Notes: generated by a model from the sequence alone, not told the origin. 64,000 nucleotides of DNA from Lumbricus terrestris (GCA_949752735.1 OX457047.1:16214651-16278650), one strand, 5' to 3'; shown: positions 20,819-32,065, numbered from the stretch's first letter. Made by a program: numbers and translations.

Positions 20819-23040
20819 CTGCATGCACAAACACATACATACATACAATGGCAAACCGTTCTCGTAGCTATAAATAGTAGTTAAGAATTACAGTCTGACT
20901 TACATTTTATTGAATCTAACAGAAAATTGCTTGTAAACTGAAATTTCGGCATATTTTCGGCATATGAAGTTGAAAGATTCATATCTGTTTATCCGTTCAA
21001 CTTTATCTCATGAAATTTTGGAATCATATTCTTGGTCAAATTCTCTAAATATTTGGAAAAGTTTAGCGTGATATGTTATCAGACATTAGAGATATATGAA
21101 AAACAGTTTGGCTTACTTTTTTGAATCACGGTGTATATGAAACTACACCTATAGCTGTGCTCTTAAATTCCTGCTTTGCATTTTCAAGCCCTTGCTAAGA
21201 AAATTTAACCGTGACCATTGGTCAACGCTAACAAAGAGGCAATCCCACACATACACACCCCAACGAAGAAGAAGAGGCAAGTAGTAGTTCACCTCTTGGA
21301 TGGATAGGTAGACGAGTTCCTTGAAGTTCTCTTCTAAGTTCCTCGTGTCCAGCCAAGTTGCTCGTCGGTCCATATCGATCGCCTCTTGCGATGTCTGCAG
21401 GGCGACACGCACACACATACACACACATTAGACTATCACACATAATATGTCAGTAGTAGGACAGCCGGAAATTTCGGGGTTTCCATTTGGGGTGTTACTT
21501 TGGACATGGTAAAAAATACACACAATATTATAGGCTACACAGAATTAGCTTAACACGTTTGAAAATTACATTGTAATGGAAAATTTGAACCCTTAACGGT
21601 TAACCCCTAAGTAGGTCCGTGACACAAACTATATCCTGTTATTTCAGTAAATGTGTTGATCATTGGTATACGCAATTGTGATGGTAATCGTAAACTCCAA
21701 ACTGCTAAAACGCCACTAGAAAGCCAAGAGAAGGGCACCAGCTTGTTCACGGGCGTTACGGTGGCTCTTCTGCGCACACCACCTTCCACATGTATGCAGA
21801 CAGGTTTTTAAAATTGCTGGTGAAACTTAGAAAAACACGCAGTCAAATAAATAGAAAAAACACACGCGGGTGGGTATAGACCTATCATCTGCTCTTCCTA
21901 ATCTAATCTGACCTGTCGTATAATCTGAATATAAACAGGTCACCGAGAGGGGAGGATCAGGGCAAATTCCTAGGGGCACGGCGACTTTTCGGGGTCCGGC
22001 TAGCCTACAGGTATAGGTTAGATATACATGGAGAAAAGTTCATGAGTTATGCCCGTTTAAAAATAATATTGCAGTGAAAATTGATTACTATTATCAGCTG
22101 AAACCTCGAGTTGTCAACTGAATAAAATAATATTTTAAATAAAATCATATTTAAATAAAAACATATTTTAATGTAAATATAAAATTGCAGGTCACTTCAA
22201 TTTCTTTCTAACAAATTTGTTTCTCATCAAGTCTTTATTGGGGGGTCCGTAGCTCAGTGGAGAGAGCGTTGGCCGATAAACTGAGAGTCATTATCGCGAC
22301 CCGGGTTCAAGCCTCGCTCAGGGCAAAAATTTATTTGAATTTTCTGTTAGCTGCCAGTGGCGCTTTCTGTTGTGTTGTTTGCCTCGGGTCTGTTGAAAAA
22401 AAGGACGACCCTCCCACTCCTGGTTTGGCCGATCAGGAGCGTTCCAACACTTAGGCCATTAGTGTTAAGTTACCGAACCTGTTGTAGCCGACCTGCGTGT
22501 CGTGCGAAGCTGCCCGTATTTCGTATAACTTGTACCTGCCATCATTCTGCGGTGTGTCAGATTGAATTTGAATAAACGAATATTATTATAGATAATTTAT
22601 AGTTTATGGTCCGTGACTGACTGCTCTGTCTATTTGTGCCGTGAATTTCTCTCGTCAGCTTTAAATGTACAAGATATTAAGTGGGGTCACAATCAGAAAT
22701 CAAAGTCTATACAATGTCATATAGTCTAAATCTGGTTAGCCTAAATCCGAGAGATCACGAGAAACAGACATAGGCCAATTATTTCAAAATATATCGATAT
22801 TCCATTGAGCTACATGCAGTGCATTGAATGCCCAGAGCTGGAAGAGGCGCTATATAAATGGAGAAATAAATAAATAGTGCATAAAAATAATAGTGGCGAA
22901 TGCAATGTCAAACGGTGGAGCATGGGACTATAGTTGATTAAAGCGAAGAATCACATGGTTTATGATAACAAGTGTTAGATATCACTGCCTATCAGTGATT
23001 CATCTTCAACGCGTTTATTAGTGATGCAAACGAGAGAGAA

Positions 23041-23071
<31 letters not shown>

Positions 23072-24518
23072 CAGAGAGACAGAGAGAGCGGAGAGCGGAG
23101 AGCGGAGAGAGGTACAGACAGACAGAAAGAGAGAGAGAGAGATTCAGACAGACAGAAAGAGAGAGAGATACAGACAGACAGACAGACAGAAAGAGACAGA
23201 GAGACAGAGACAGAGGCAGAGACGCAGAGACACAGATACACGTAATGTCATAAACACACAGAGGTACATGTAGGTTCTTATACGTAGCCCGTATTCACCC
23301 GCATGGACATGTTAGACCAAGTGTAGGCCTAGACTTAATCAACGGACACACGCGCATCCATCTGCTGCACTTTCGGATTAATAGGTTAACTGGTTCATTT
23401 CGTTCATTCATTCATTTCGAGAATTTATATAGTGCCTCTTCAAGAAACCTACTCAGAGGCGCTCCCAGTCCAGCCATAGCTAAAAAGGTAGGATTTGAGA
23501 TACTTAAAAATGCAGGGAATTTAGCCTAGGCATAGGCCTACACATAAGTCGCAAGGTTAGTGGGTTAACCTATTAGCACTCAGTGATTGCCAAAGGTTAA
23601 CGACACAGTCTCCAAAATTGTACACACACAGGATAAGGATCGGATAATGATGATGGTGGTGGTAGTGGTAGTGGTCACGATGATCATGATGATGATGATC
23701 ATGATGATGATTATGATGATGACGATCATGATGAGGATCATGATGAGGATCATGATGATCACGATGACGATGACGACGATAACGATGACGACGACGAAGA
23801 CGACGACTTTTGTTTTAAAGCTCTCCAGGCGTTGTATGCCACTATAAAAATCCTGTGGAGGACTGAAAATTAATAAGAGTTGCCGTCCTGCCACCCAAGC
23901 ACCTGTGCTCCGAAGACTAATACAGGCAACTGTTGCGATCGGATCCAGCCATGCATGATGCACTGCAGCCATTTCATGCGACTATAGAATTAGTATCATA
24001 GCTTAATGAGCATCCAGGGTATAATCGATGCAGTATTGATCCCAAGGTTAAATGAACAATATTACTGAAAACACTAAATGTAGACTATAATAATAATTAA
24101 TTATATGCTATACGCGCTCGCGCATACTTCTGTTAGTGTCCTTCTCACTTTGACCATAGCGTCTAGAGCGATGAAGAATTGAAGATGCATAATTATATTT
24201 ATTTTGAGTCTATTACTATTAACATTGCTATTATTAATAGCATTGCGCACAAGCTACAATTCTCTATAGCAGTCAAAATTTAACTCAGATCGCGAACAAT
24301 GGAGCTAAGATGCCGGAGCGCAAGATCTAATTGAACCAATCAATTTTCCGAATTGACCAAAATCGGTGCCTAGGCCTACTATTTAGTAGCCTACAGGCCT
24401 AAGTCATAGAACCCTTGAGGGCGTTGAGGCTTAAGTTATTAAAATTTTGTCTTTTAGAGATGCTGTCTAAGTTTGCCGTTCAGCTAGTCTTTCTAAATTC
24501 TTGATTATTATTATTTCT

Positions 24519-24568
<50 letters not shown>

Positions 24569-26385
24569 TATAGCAAAACAGCGAAGTCTACAACTTCTTA
24601 TAACTTGTTCTACTTCTAAGTTATATAACTTTGCATAAATGTCTTTTCTATTATTTATTTCCTCTGTAAACTACTGTGCGTTTGCTGGTGGTATAATAAA
24701 GAATATTCTTACTTACTTCTTACTTAAGTTTATCAAAAGTGAAGACTGACCACAAACAAGCGGATTTCAACCCAAAATTAACAGATTACTTCGTGTTTTG
24801 AGTTTTTGGATCACGTTGCTTCAATATAGCGTAGGGCCTAAAGCTATATCCATAGGCGTACGAGGCGGGGGGTCCAGAGGGAGCAAATACCCCCAAATTT
24901 CGGGCAAATTGTTTTTCGGGCAAAAGAGGCATGGATGAGCCAAAATATTTCGACAATTATTTTCGGGCAAAACAGGTACGGGATGATTTTTTCGGGCACA
25001 CAGTGGTAAAAAGGAATTTTGTGCGGATGACTAAAAAAAGGTCGTCAGATTTTTCGGGCAAGCCCCCCACTGCCGAAATGTCCCGTACGCCTATGGCTAT
25101 ATCTACAACAGATGGTAACAAATACGGGGTAGCGCCACCTTCAATCGGTCCCTCGTATTAACATTATAAATGACGAGATGGCTGACGAGATGAATTCGGG
25201 TCCCAGGGCAAAGCAGTCATGGGCCCTAAGCTATATTTATCATCCACGAACTATTTTTATAAACAAATTGAAATAATAAAATACCGTCAAAACAAAATCG
25301 GCAGCAAAAACCAAAACATTGGTTCGAGCCGCAAACTCGGTAAAAATTACAACGTCATATTTTTCAATTAGATAAAATTATCCGCTGATATGAAAAAGGC
25401 GCATCAACAACCGACGTGACCGCTGACAAGCGCAGAATTTAAATATAATTATATTTAAATTATACAGATATTATCTGCATAATTATGTGCTTTCATCTAT
25501 TCGTCTGTTCTTTTGTCCCCGACATTTTCTATATAGGCATAGGCTACTTGACACTGTGTTTTTTGGCGGGACTCGAGTCGGGAGCACCTCTGAGTAGTTT
25601 TACCTCGAAGAGGCGCTATACAAATACTTAAATGAATGAAATGAATTAATGAATTGATGAATACGAATATATAATATATATATATATATTATACATGCAG
25701 ATGACGAGTCATGATGACAAGCAATATTAATGTCGTGACAAGGACAATAATATGGACTGTTTGCCATGGCCTCCTGCATGTCCACCGGCCGCACGGATAT
25801 AAAGGGAGGAAGGCTATGCAAAACATGATCGACGTAGGCCTACGCAATTTAAAGGCCAACGTCAGTCTACTTTGTACACGTCAGTCTACCTGTCTACTTC
25901 TCCGTCAGTCGCATTTGATGCCTATAAGCTACATTAAATCGTTAATTATTAATGATTTGCAAAATGCTACATAAAACAATGAAATATTTGGAAAATGACA
26001 TCTAAAACGATGTGCAAGGTTTTGAAAGGCATACGCTTCTATTATTTAGATGAAGGCACACACAGGCATATGCGGCTATAATTATTTATTAAAACGAACT
26101 GTCAATAACGTTTTATGCCATTATCATTGACGTGCTATGTCATGTCAATAACATAATATCATATATATCCCTTCCACAACTTGGCCTGTCGCCCAATGGT
26201 AGGCCTATAGATTGTACAAAATGCTGTATGCGTGTAATTGCTGTGTTTATTATAGTAGTGCAATTAAATATAGGGCCTGTAAGCTTGTATACCTCGACGG
26301 CTTTGACGTTTGGAGGCAGCGCGAAGCTTTTTCCGAGGACCAGTACGGAGGCCACAATGTAGGCGAGACACAGTTTAGCGTTCAT
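20651..26385 (-). CDS. Secreted neuropeptide precursor with C-terminal Cys-loop peptide, 3 exons
   Basis: Exons (minus): 26385-26293, 21394-21293, 20818-20651. All are phase 0 with GT/AG junctions and give 120 aa. Residues 1-22 form a signal peptide (MNAKLCLAYIVASVLVLG...). Residues 32-87 are an acidic, probably helical spacer with LEENFKELVYLSIQELVSE. Lys88-Arg89 is a prohormone convertase site. The last 31 residues begin GRHQGF and hold CFKKTKSGRFLPYICW, with Cys96 and Cys110 as a likely disulfide. This layout (signal, spacer, dibasic site, single C-terminal cyclic peptide) is that of MCH, somatostatin and urotensin precursors. GR-x-x-P near a closing Cys-Trp recalls melanin-concentrating hormone, but the loop is longer (13 against 8 residues). 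A GTAGGC donor after KGG offers an alternative C-terminus. Exon joining is inferred. Confidence 0.62.
21293..21394 (-). CDS. Neuropeptide precursor, exon 2 (spacer)
   Basis: A 34-codon exon, TSQEAIDMDRRATWLDTRN to LVYLSIQE, between CCCTGCAG and GTGAAC. No cysteine. Amphipathic character like prohormone spacers. Confidence 0.55.
22241..22587 (+). mobile_element. tRNA-derived SINE, family 2, full head
   Basis: The tRNA-like head GGTCCGTAGCTCAGTGGAGA (box A) plus GGGTTCAAGCCTC (box B) is followed by 'gctgccagtggcgctttctg' and an end 'attgaatttgaataaacgaa'. The tail region holds the same blocks as 16049-16355. It lies in intron 1 of the neuropeptide gene, on the opposite strand. Confidence 0.9.
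22843..22880 (+). mobile_element. LINE 3' tail fragment
   Basis: Only the second hairpin arm AAGAGGCGCTATATAAAT and an (AAATA)n end remain. Confidence 0.6.
23025..23240. repeat. GA/GACA microsatellite
   Basis: AGAGAC, GAGCG and GACA units in imperfect tandem. Long frames here are repeat artefacts. Confidence 0.95.
23400..23480 (-). mobile_element. LINE 3' tail, minus strand
   Basis: Minus-strand hairpin tail with GGAGCGCCTCTGAGTAGG, then the second arm and (AATG)n. Confidence 0.8.
23640..23815. repeat. (GAT)n/(GAC)n microsatellite
   Basis: TGATGA, GATCAT and GACGAC units, imperfect. Confidence 0.93.
24519..24564. repeat. (TA)n microsatellite
   Basis: About 20 TA units, nearly pure. Confidence 0.95.
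24851..25095. mobile_element. hAT-type MITE, CATAGGCGTACG ends
   Basis: The inverted ends CATAGGCGTACG / CGTACGCCTATG are perfect. They are flanked by the 8-bp duplication GCTATATC (24843-24850, 25096-25103). Contains repeated TTTTTCGGGCA and the hairpin GATGACTAAAAAAAGGTCGTC. Confidence 0.95.
25570..25662 (+). mobile_element. LINE 3' tail with (AATG)n end
   Basis: GGAGCACCTCTGAGTAG, loop, GAAGAGGCGCTATACAAAT, then (GAATGAAT)-like repeats. Confidence 0.8.
26293..26385 (-). CDS. Neuropeptide precursor, exon 1 (signal peptide)
   Basis: A 31-codon exon encoding a typical signal peptide with likely cleavage after SFA, before LPPNVKAVE. Donor GTATAC. It lies 4.9 kb upstream of exon 2, so linkage rests on phase, strand and domain logic. 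Confidence 0.6.
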
Positions 26386-26559
26386 CTTGCTTTGGATGAT
26401 ATTGCTTCTCTTGGGTTGTCGTATAGGCCTACACCTACAAGCACACATATCACAAATAGAACATATTAATTATAGAAGGCATAATATATATATATATAAT
26501 TATTAGCGCAATCGATCAAAAAGCAAGCAACTGATTTAAGTGTCACTATACAGACTCGC

Positions 26560-26567
26560 CTTATAAA
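26560..26567 (-). promoter_or_regulatory. Candidate TATA box of the neuropeptide gene
   Basis: CTTTATAAG on the minus strand, within the palindrome GCCTTTATAAGGC, about 180 nt upstream of the ATG. It would place the start of transcription near 26530-26535. Confidence 0.45.
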
Positions 26568-26580
26568 GGCATGCCATTAA

Positions 26581-26891
26581 TGATGTATGACGATACACTG
26601 AGCAAACGTGGATGATGCCTGCAGATGTGTTACACGATCCAATCGAAACTTTTGTAACATGGGTTATGTATGCCATGGCTATGGATATACTTTCAGTCAC
26701 GTTCAACTTAAACTCAGAATGTGTTTGCACTTTTATGATGTATGACGATACACTGTGCAAACGGGATGCCAGCAGATGTGTTACACGATCCAATCGAAAC
26801 TTTTGTAACATGGGTTATGTATGCCATGGCTATGGATATACTTTCAGACTTTCAGTCACGTTCACTTTAAGCTCAGAATTTGTTTGCACTT
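26581..26891. repeat. 155-bp tandem duplication upstream of the neuropeptide gene
   Basis: Two copies (26581-26735, 26736-26891) starting TGATGTATGACGATACACTG, highly similar, with one small insertion (ACTTTCAG). They lie just upstream of the candidate TATA box, where enhancer or promoter modules would be. Confidence 0.92.
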
Positions 26892-27224
26892 GAATTCCAG
26901 TATTTGCATGCGTCGCTTTTACCATAAACAGCTTTTATCGGTAAATTCACATCGCACTGAGATTTAACGACTGAATGTGAGTGAAGCGGTGAAGCCAACA
27001 ACTTTTAATCAAAGTTGAGTTATAAGGGTTGGCTCATCAGTGTTTTAAATCCTCTTTCGATAAGTGACTCTGAGTGGGTTTCTTGAAGCCTGGACGCTGT
27101 AATGTTTAACACTTTATTACTTGTTCAGTTTTACATCGTGTCCATCAACCTACATGTCCAAGTTCTTCGATAACCTTTTCTACTGCATGAGCACCATGCA
27201 CCCATCGTTCATTCTATAGTATAC

Positions 27225-27300
27225 TTGTTATAGCGCCTTTCCAATTATCTCTAAACAATGCAGGGCGCTAAATAAATTCTTAAAATAAATGAATAAATCC
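27225..27300. repeat. Related tail-like repeat
   Basis: 'Cttgttatagcgcctttcc' and 'cagggcgctaaataaattct' with AAATGAAT repeats resemble a diverged LINE/SINE tail. No coding remnant. Confidence 0.45.
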
Positions 27301-27679
27301 GCTCATTCGTCTTCGGCCTCCAATTCCACAATAAAACCCTATTAGAACTGTTATTCTGTCACCAGTGTGCGGAGTGTGTGGCTAATCCAGTTCTGTTGAC
27401 ATAGCGGCCTATCGGTCTCCAAAAAATTCCTCTCATACGAGTCAGCGCTCATGAGTAAGCTGGTGCCATGCGTTTAGCCGTAGAGTCCTTACAAAAGCGC
27501 TTATAAATATTGATCTGTGGAGATTACGGTCACGAAAAAGTCAGCCTCTTTACGACGTTTATCTCTTTAGTGTTATCTATGGAAAGATTTTCCCCCCACA
27601 ATATTCAATAAATAGCATGGAGTGTTTCTGGCAATAATTCTAATAGCATATCGTATCATGGCATACCGGCATACCCGTA

Positions 27680-28215
27680 CACATACACACATGCACACAT
27701 ACACACATACATGCATACATACATACAATACATACATACAATACATACATACATATTTATACATACATGTATGCAATGCATACATACATACATATTTATA
27801 CATGCATGCATGCATGCATGCATGCATGCATGCATACATACATACATACATACATACATACATACATACATACATACATACATACATACATACATACATA
27901 CATACATACATACATACATACATACATACATACATACATACATACATACATACATACATACATACATACATACATACATACATACATACATACATACATA
28001 CATACATACATACATACAGATAGACAGACATACAGACAGACAGACAGACAGACAGACATACATACATACATACACACACACATACATACATACATACATA
28101 CATACATGCATGCATACATACATACATACATACATACATACATACATACATACATACATACATACATACATACATACATGCATACATACATACATACATT
28201 CACACCTACCTACCT
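27680..28215. repeat. (CATA)n tetranucleotide array, over 500 bp
   Basis: Long ACAT/CATA array with an inner block of pure CATG (about 27801-27832) and a GACA block (28018-28056). All overlapping Tyr/Cys/Met or His/Thr/Tyr frames are artefacts. The array at 47395-47880 is the same repeat on the other strand, also with an inner CATG block. Confidence 0.97.
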
Positions 28216-28966
28216 ACATACATATGTAAGTAAATACATACAATGTCATACATACATAAGCACATTACATAGTTACATCATTACATGCATACCGGTACTT
28301 GCAAACATTAAGCAACTCATCGTGCGCCTTTTAAAAGTCTCCAATTTCCAATATTGAGCATGATGCTGCAGTTCAGTATAAACATACACGTACATTGTGG
28401 ACCTATAATTATACGATGATATTGTATGAGAGATATTCCTACGTTATAACGATCCATGTATTATGTGTCTATATTCGGACGGGGATTAATTTCTTTCTTT
28501 GGTTGTTTGAACGATTCGCACAGTGCACGTTATTTAATTAGACATAATATGTTTACGTCTAATGCATTGAATGGATTCTGGATGTTTGCGGTTTTTCTCT
28601 CAGATCGTTAAGTATAATATTCCAATGTATCAGACACCAAAGTGGTTAATGCTGTAGTAGCTGGCTATTTTAGACATGACGGATGGCCCTGGCTATAAAT
28701 GACTGATTTTTATATTTTTTATGCAAATAACTGGCTGGGTACACGCGACGTTGCCGGGAAATTACGATTTTTCAATCCCTTTCCATTCGCATGGTGGGGG
28801 TTGGGCGGGATGTCATGCAGTTTCCTTCTATTTAGCTGGAAAGTCGGGTTGAATAGGTTATGGCCGAAATTTATTTTGTTTTCGCCTCCCCCCACCTAGT
28901 CCCGCTCCAGCTCCACGCCGATGTGGCTGGGTTATGGTGAAGTGGTCGCGGCGGCGCTCTGTCTGG
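28216..28966. other. No gene; partial repeat at 28720-28960
   Basis: 'Gctgggtacacgcgacgttgc' near 28735 recurs in altered form at 30458-30480 and 43268-43295. It probably marks one end of an unresolved interspersed repeat. Confidence 0.4.
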
Positions 28967-28967
28967 C

Positions 28968-29138
28968 ATTTTTAGAACTGCACAGCTCCTTTCTTTTCCC
29001 ATCATCCATGTTAAGTTACTTCCAATCGGAGGACAATGACCATTTTTGCTAGTTTTAACTGTACATACACTTCTACAACAGCACAAATCCATTTAGAAGT
29101 GCACATTTTGTGTACAACTGCACGTTAAAAAAGCCCTG
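28968..29138 (-). mobile_element. CAGGGC-family hAT MITE, copy 4 (one end lost)
   Basis: Right end TTAAAAAAGCCCTG intact, left end missing. The interior matches the family closely. Confidence 0.85.
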
Positions 29139-29172
29139 CTGCCTGGCTGCAAGGTTTTAGGTGAATAGCTAC

Positions 29173-30439
29173 CAGGCCCGGCCTTAGGCATAGGCAAAGT
29201 AGGCAGTTGCCTAGGGCGCCGCGGTCTTTGGGGGGCGCCGCGGCACTGCGATTTTTATTTTTTGCACTATATTCTATTAAAATGAAGACTTTGGAAATAA
29301 TTTAAGATAACAAATTAACGATTTAATTGCATCATTTCAGGCAGGTCTAATTCAATTTCAAGGACGGCATAAAGTTTATATCGACCAATAAAATTCGATT
29401 TTAACGGCATTCTTTACTCTCTGAGTCTGTAGACCCGATGTAGCCTATATGGGCTAATACTGAAATAGTGACGTCTTTCGACTGAATACGCCAACAACTG
29501 AAGAATTGTGTTATTTAACCTATAGTCGTTGTGTCTGGTGTGAATCTTTTGATCTTAAAAATTAAATGATATCAGACCTTACGATTCCACGAAGCGTCAA
29601 AAGTTATGGGGTGCCAAAGCCGTAAAAAAGCAGAAGACAGAAGTTAGAATAAAAAGAAATACGGGTCGGTTTCTAATAATTTAGGCCTATTATTTTAACA
29701 AAACTGAGACAACTTTGTCTGTCAATGTTAGCGCCCAGTCGTCAGCTATAGGCCTAGTAATTCAAACTACGCGACGCTCAATTTCGAGTGTAGATCAGGG
29801 CTGAACTCAGGCACAGACAAAGCAGGCAGTTGCCTGGGGCGCCAAATTCTAGTGGGGAGGAGGATTATTTGCACAAAATGTATGTTAATAGCCTTTTTCA
29901 CTTTTAGCCATTGTGCACGAAGTTGAAATTTATCCAGCCTTCAGTGTAGGCCTACTAATAACAAAAAAATAAATTGCTCAACTGAGAGTAAAGGCTCTAG
30001 ATGGTTCATCTTTGGATTATGACGTGGGCCGACCAACAATTGAGTTTGAGTGGGGATCTGAGAGCGCGAAATGTATGCTTTGCCCAGTGGCGTAGCCAGG
30101 AATTTTTCATGGGGGTGGGTTTTTTTTGCCTGGCCGGATAGGCTCTACCCTTTCTGAAACCAACCCAACAGTATTACAGTAAATAAACAAGGAATAAAGT
30201 AACAAAGGAAATAAAGTAAGAAAAACAATTGTTACTACAAGCAATTGTTTTGTTTTTGTTGTTGTTTCATATTTAAGTGGATAAATAACCTTTAAAAAAA
30301 CTTTTTCCCTAGGCCAATGTTTTTTTAACCCCCGAAACTCCCTTGCTACGCCACTGGCTTTGCCTATGGCGCCAAATGCATGCTGGGGCGCCAAATGCAT
30401 GCTTTGCCTAGGGCGCCATTTTAGCTAAGGCCGGCCCTG
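29173..30439. mobile_element. hAT-type element, CAGGSCCGGCC ends, 1.27 kb, with nested insert
   Basis: Left CAGGCCCGGCCTTAGGC, right TAAGGCCGGCCCTG, flanked by the perfect 8-bp duplication ATAGCTAC (29165-29172, 30440-30447). 'Ggcagttgcctagggcgcc' occurs near the left end and in a second form at about 29825. No transposase frame is long enough. It contains the MITE 30085-30356. Confidence 0.9.
30085..30356. mobile_element. CAGTGGCGTAGC hAT MITE, nested
   Basis: Ends CAGTGGCGTAGC / GCTACGCCACTG with the perfect 8-bp duplication GCTTTGCC (30077-30084, 30357-30364). Inserted into the older element 29173-30439. Confidence 0.95.
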
Positions 30440-30454
30440 ATAGCTACGATACTT

Positions 30455-30830
30455 TGGCCGTAACCGACGTGGCCGGTGAATTTTAGGCTTTTTGCATTCA
30501 CCCAGTCCTTACTCCGCCCCTGCGTGGTGGCACTCTGTTTAGCTGCAAGGTTTCAAGCGAATAGGAGCGAAAATGTGTTGAAGGTGTGGAAATGGCTAAA
30601 AAAAATCGCCCGCCCGCCCCTATGGTGAGGGGGATTCGCCATCGCCTCCACTGAGTGGTCCTGGTGGCCCTCTGTCTAGGCGCAAGGTCAATAGCTGCGA
30701 AACTGTGGGCGTGCACGCTGGACAAACAAACATTCACGCCCGCACACATGCATACCCACAGATATTCACACCCACACACATACACGCCCACACACATACA
30801 CACATCCCTCTGTTTAGATATGGGTGCAGG
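30455..30830. repeat. Unresolved interspersed repeat
   Basis: Shares 'gctgcgaaactgtgggcgtgc' and 'ctggacaaac' with 43360-43395, and resembles 28720-28960 elsewhere. A CA-rich stretch (30730-30805) follows. No coding frame recognised. Confidence 0.45.
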
Positions 30831-31009
30831 CCTATATGTGCAAGTTTGTGCATCCTTACCATATGTACAGTTGTACACGCCTGCTGCTTCTATATATTTA
30901 TTACCATTGTGTTAGCGCACAGAAACGTTTCCAGGCAGTCCCAGCCAGACCAGAACTATATATAAAATTATGTGCAATATGTATAAAGAGAAAAAACTAT
31001 TACACACTG

Positions 31010-31013
<4 letters not shown>

Positions 31014-31052
<39 letters not shown>
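31014..31052. repeat. (TA)n microsatellite
   Basis: Pure TA run. Confidence 0.95.
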
Positions 31053-31678
31053 AGTGCGTATTATATGGCTTATATCCTATAATGTGTAGGTTTTTCATGC
31101 GTGTCGTGTGCATTCACAGGACAGGATATGGCGATGGCGAGTTCCTGCATGTCTACATGTTCGTGCCTGCGCACATGTACATGTATTATTATATACTGCA
31201 GCGCATTATTACTGAAGCGCCGTCTATTGTAGTGAATGGATCCGAAAATACACATCGGGCCAGAAAAAATGGTAGATCGATCGTCGCGTATGCAAATCCT
31301 TTTCAGAATCTGCAATTTGTATCCCTGTGACGGCTGACGAAATCCATTGGTCTGCGTCGCCCCTGCTGCATTTCAACTGTACTTCACGTGCACTGAGCGT
31401 ATTGTGGCTAGACATGCATGGAAAACTGAAGTGAATAATTCTTGGGAAGTTGGAAATGCGCGACGCCATTTATACATGATGTCATGACGGCGCCAAGACT
31501 TCAGGTCTGCTGGCTATGCTACACCGAACAAGAATATAAGCTCTGTTGGCAGCATCTTCGTCTTGCATTGTTTTTTTATTATTATAAAAATAGACAAATT
31601 ACAACGAATGAATCGTCTGCATGTCGTATACAGACTACATTTATATCATGCATCAGCCTGCGATATATTATCTTTTCG
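31053..31678. other. No gene seen
   Basis: Unique-looking sequence without a convincing exon. 'Cgcgacgccatttatacatg' and similar words show no known element. Confidence 0.45.
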
Positions 31679-31786
31679 CTGCTTGAAGACAGTTCTCTTT
31701 TCATAGGTCCGTCACGCTGAGAGCGCTTCTGAATAGCTCTGCTGCCAGAAGCGCCTTACAAATGCTTTATCAGATTAGATTAGATC
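31679..31786 (+). mobile_element. LINE tail, second family, intact hairpin
   Basis: CTGAGAGCGCTTCTGAATAG, loop, CAGAAGCGCCTTACAAAT, then (ATTAG)n. Same architecture as the main LINE tail but with a different stem (GCGCTTCT/AGAAGCGC) and different terminal repeat. Confidence 0.8.
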
Positions 31787-31924
31787 AGACATGGCAGGAT
31801 TTCAGTTTGAGGGGCTAAAGGGGATTTTTGTGCAAATATTTCGTTTTTACATGGGAAAAAAATTGATTGCTTTTTTAGGGGGCTTAGCCCCTCTAGCCCC
31901 CCCCCCTAGCGCCGCCATTGTCTG
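31787..31924. mobile_element. Short hAT-like MITE, CAGACA(A)TGGC ends
   Basis: Left CAGACATGGCAGG, right CCTAGCGCCGCCATTGTCTG. C-rich core with GGCTTAGCCCCTCTAGCCCC. Duplication not clear. A single similar end, CAGTGGCGGCGCTAGGGG, occurs at 38861. Confidence 0.55.
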
Positions 31925-31926
31925 AT

Positions 31927-32065
31927 CAGTGGCTCCCAACCCGTGATCCGCAGGTCAAAAGTGGCCCACCAGGCCTAAAAAAATGGTTATCATCTCTCAA
32001 AGAATTGGCAAAAATATATGAAAAATTTGACAATTTGGACAGGATATAGAACACAGGGGCAAATC
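31927..32065 (-). mobile_element. Truncated copy of the CAGTGGTTCCCAACC MITE
   Basis: CAGTGGCTCCCAACCCG followed by sequence matching 2150-2283 reversed (AAAAATATATGAAAAA, GACAATTTGGACAGGATA). The other end is absent. Confidence 0.75.

Noticed and set aside
22241..22325. Functional tRNA gene
   Set aside because: Boxes A and B are present, but the acceptor arms do not pair properly and a SINE body follows without a terminator.
24841..25103. Protein-coding frame at 24931-25161
   Set aside because: It lies inside a MITE with perfect ends and target duplication.
27573..28357. Several 130-210-residue Cys/Met/Tyr/Val or His/Thr/Tyr/Ile frames
   Set aside because: All frames of a 4-bp repeat whose unit lacks stops stay open. 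Same at 47382-48080.
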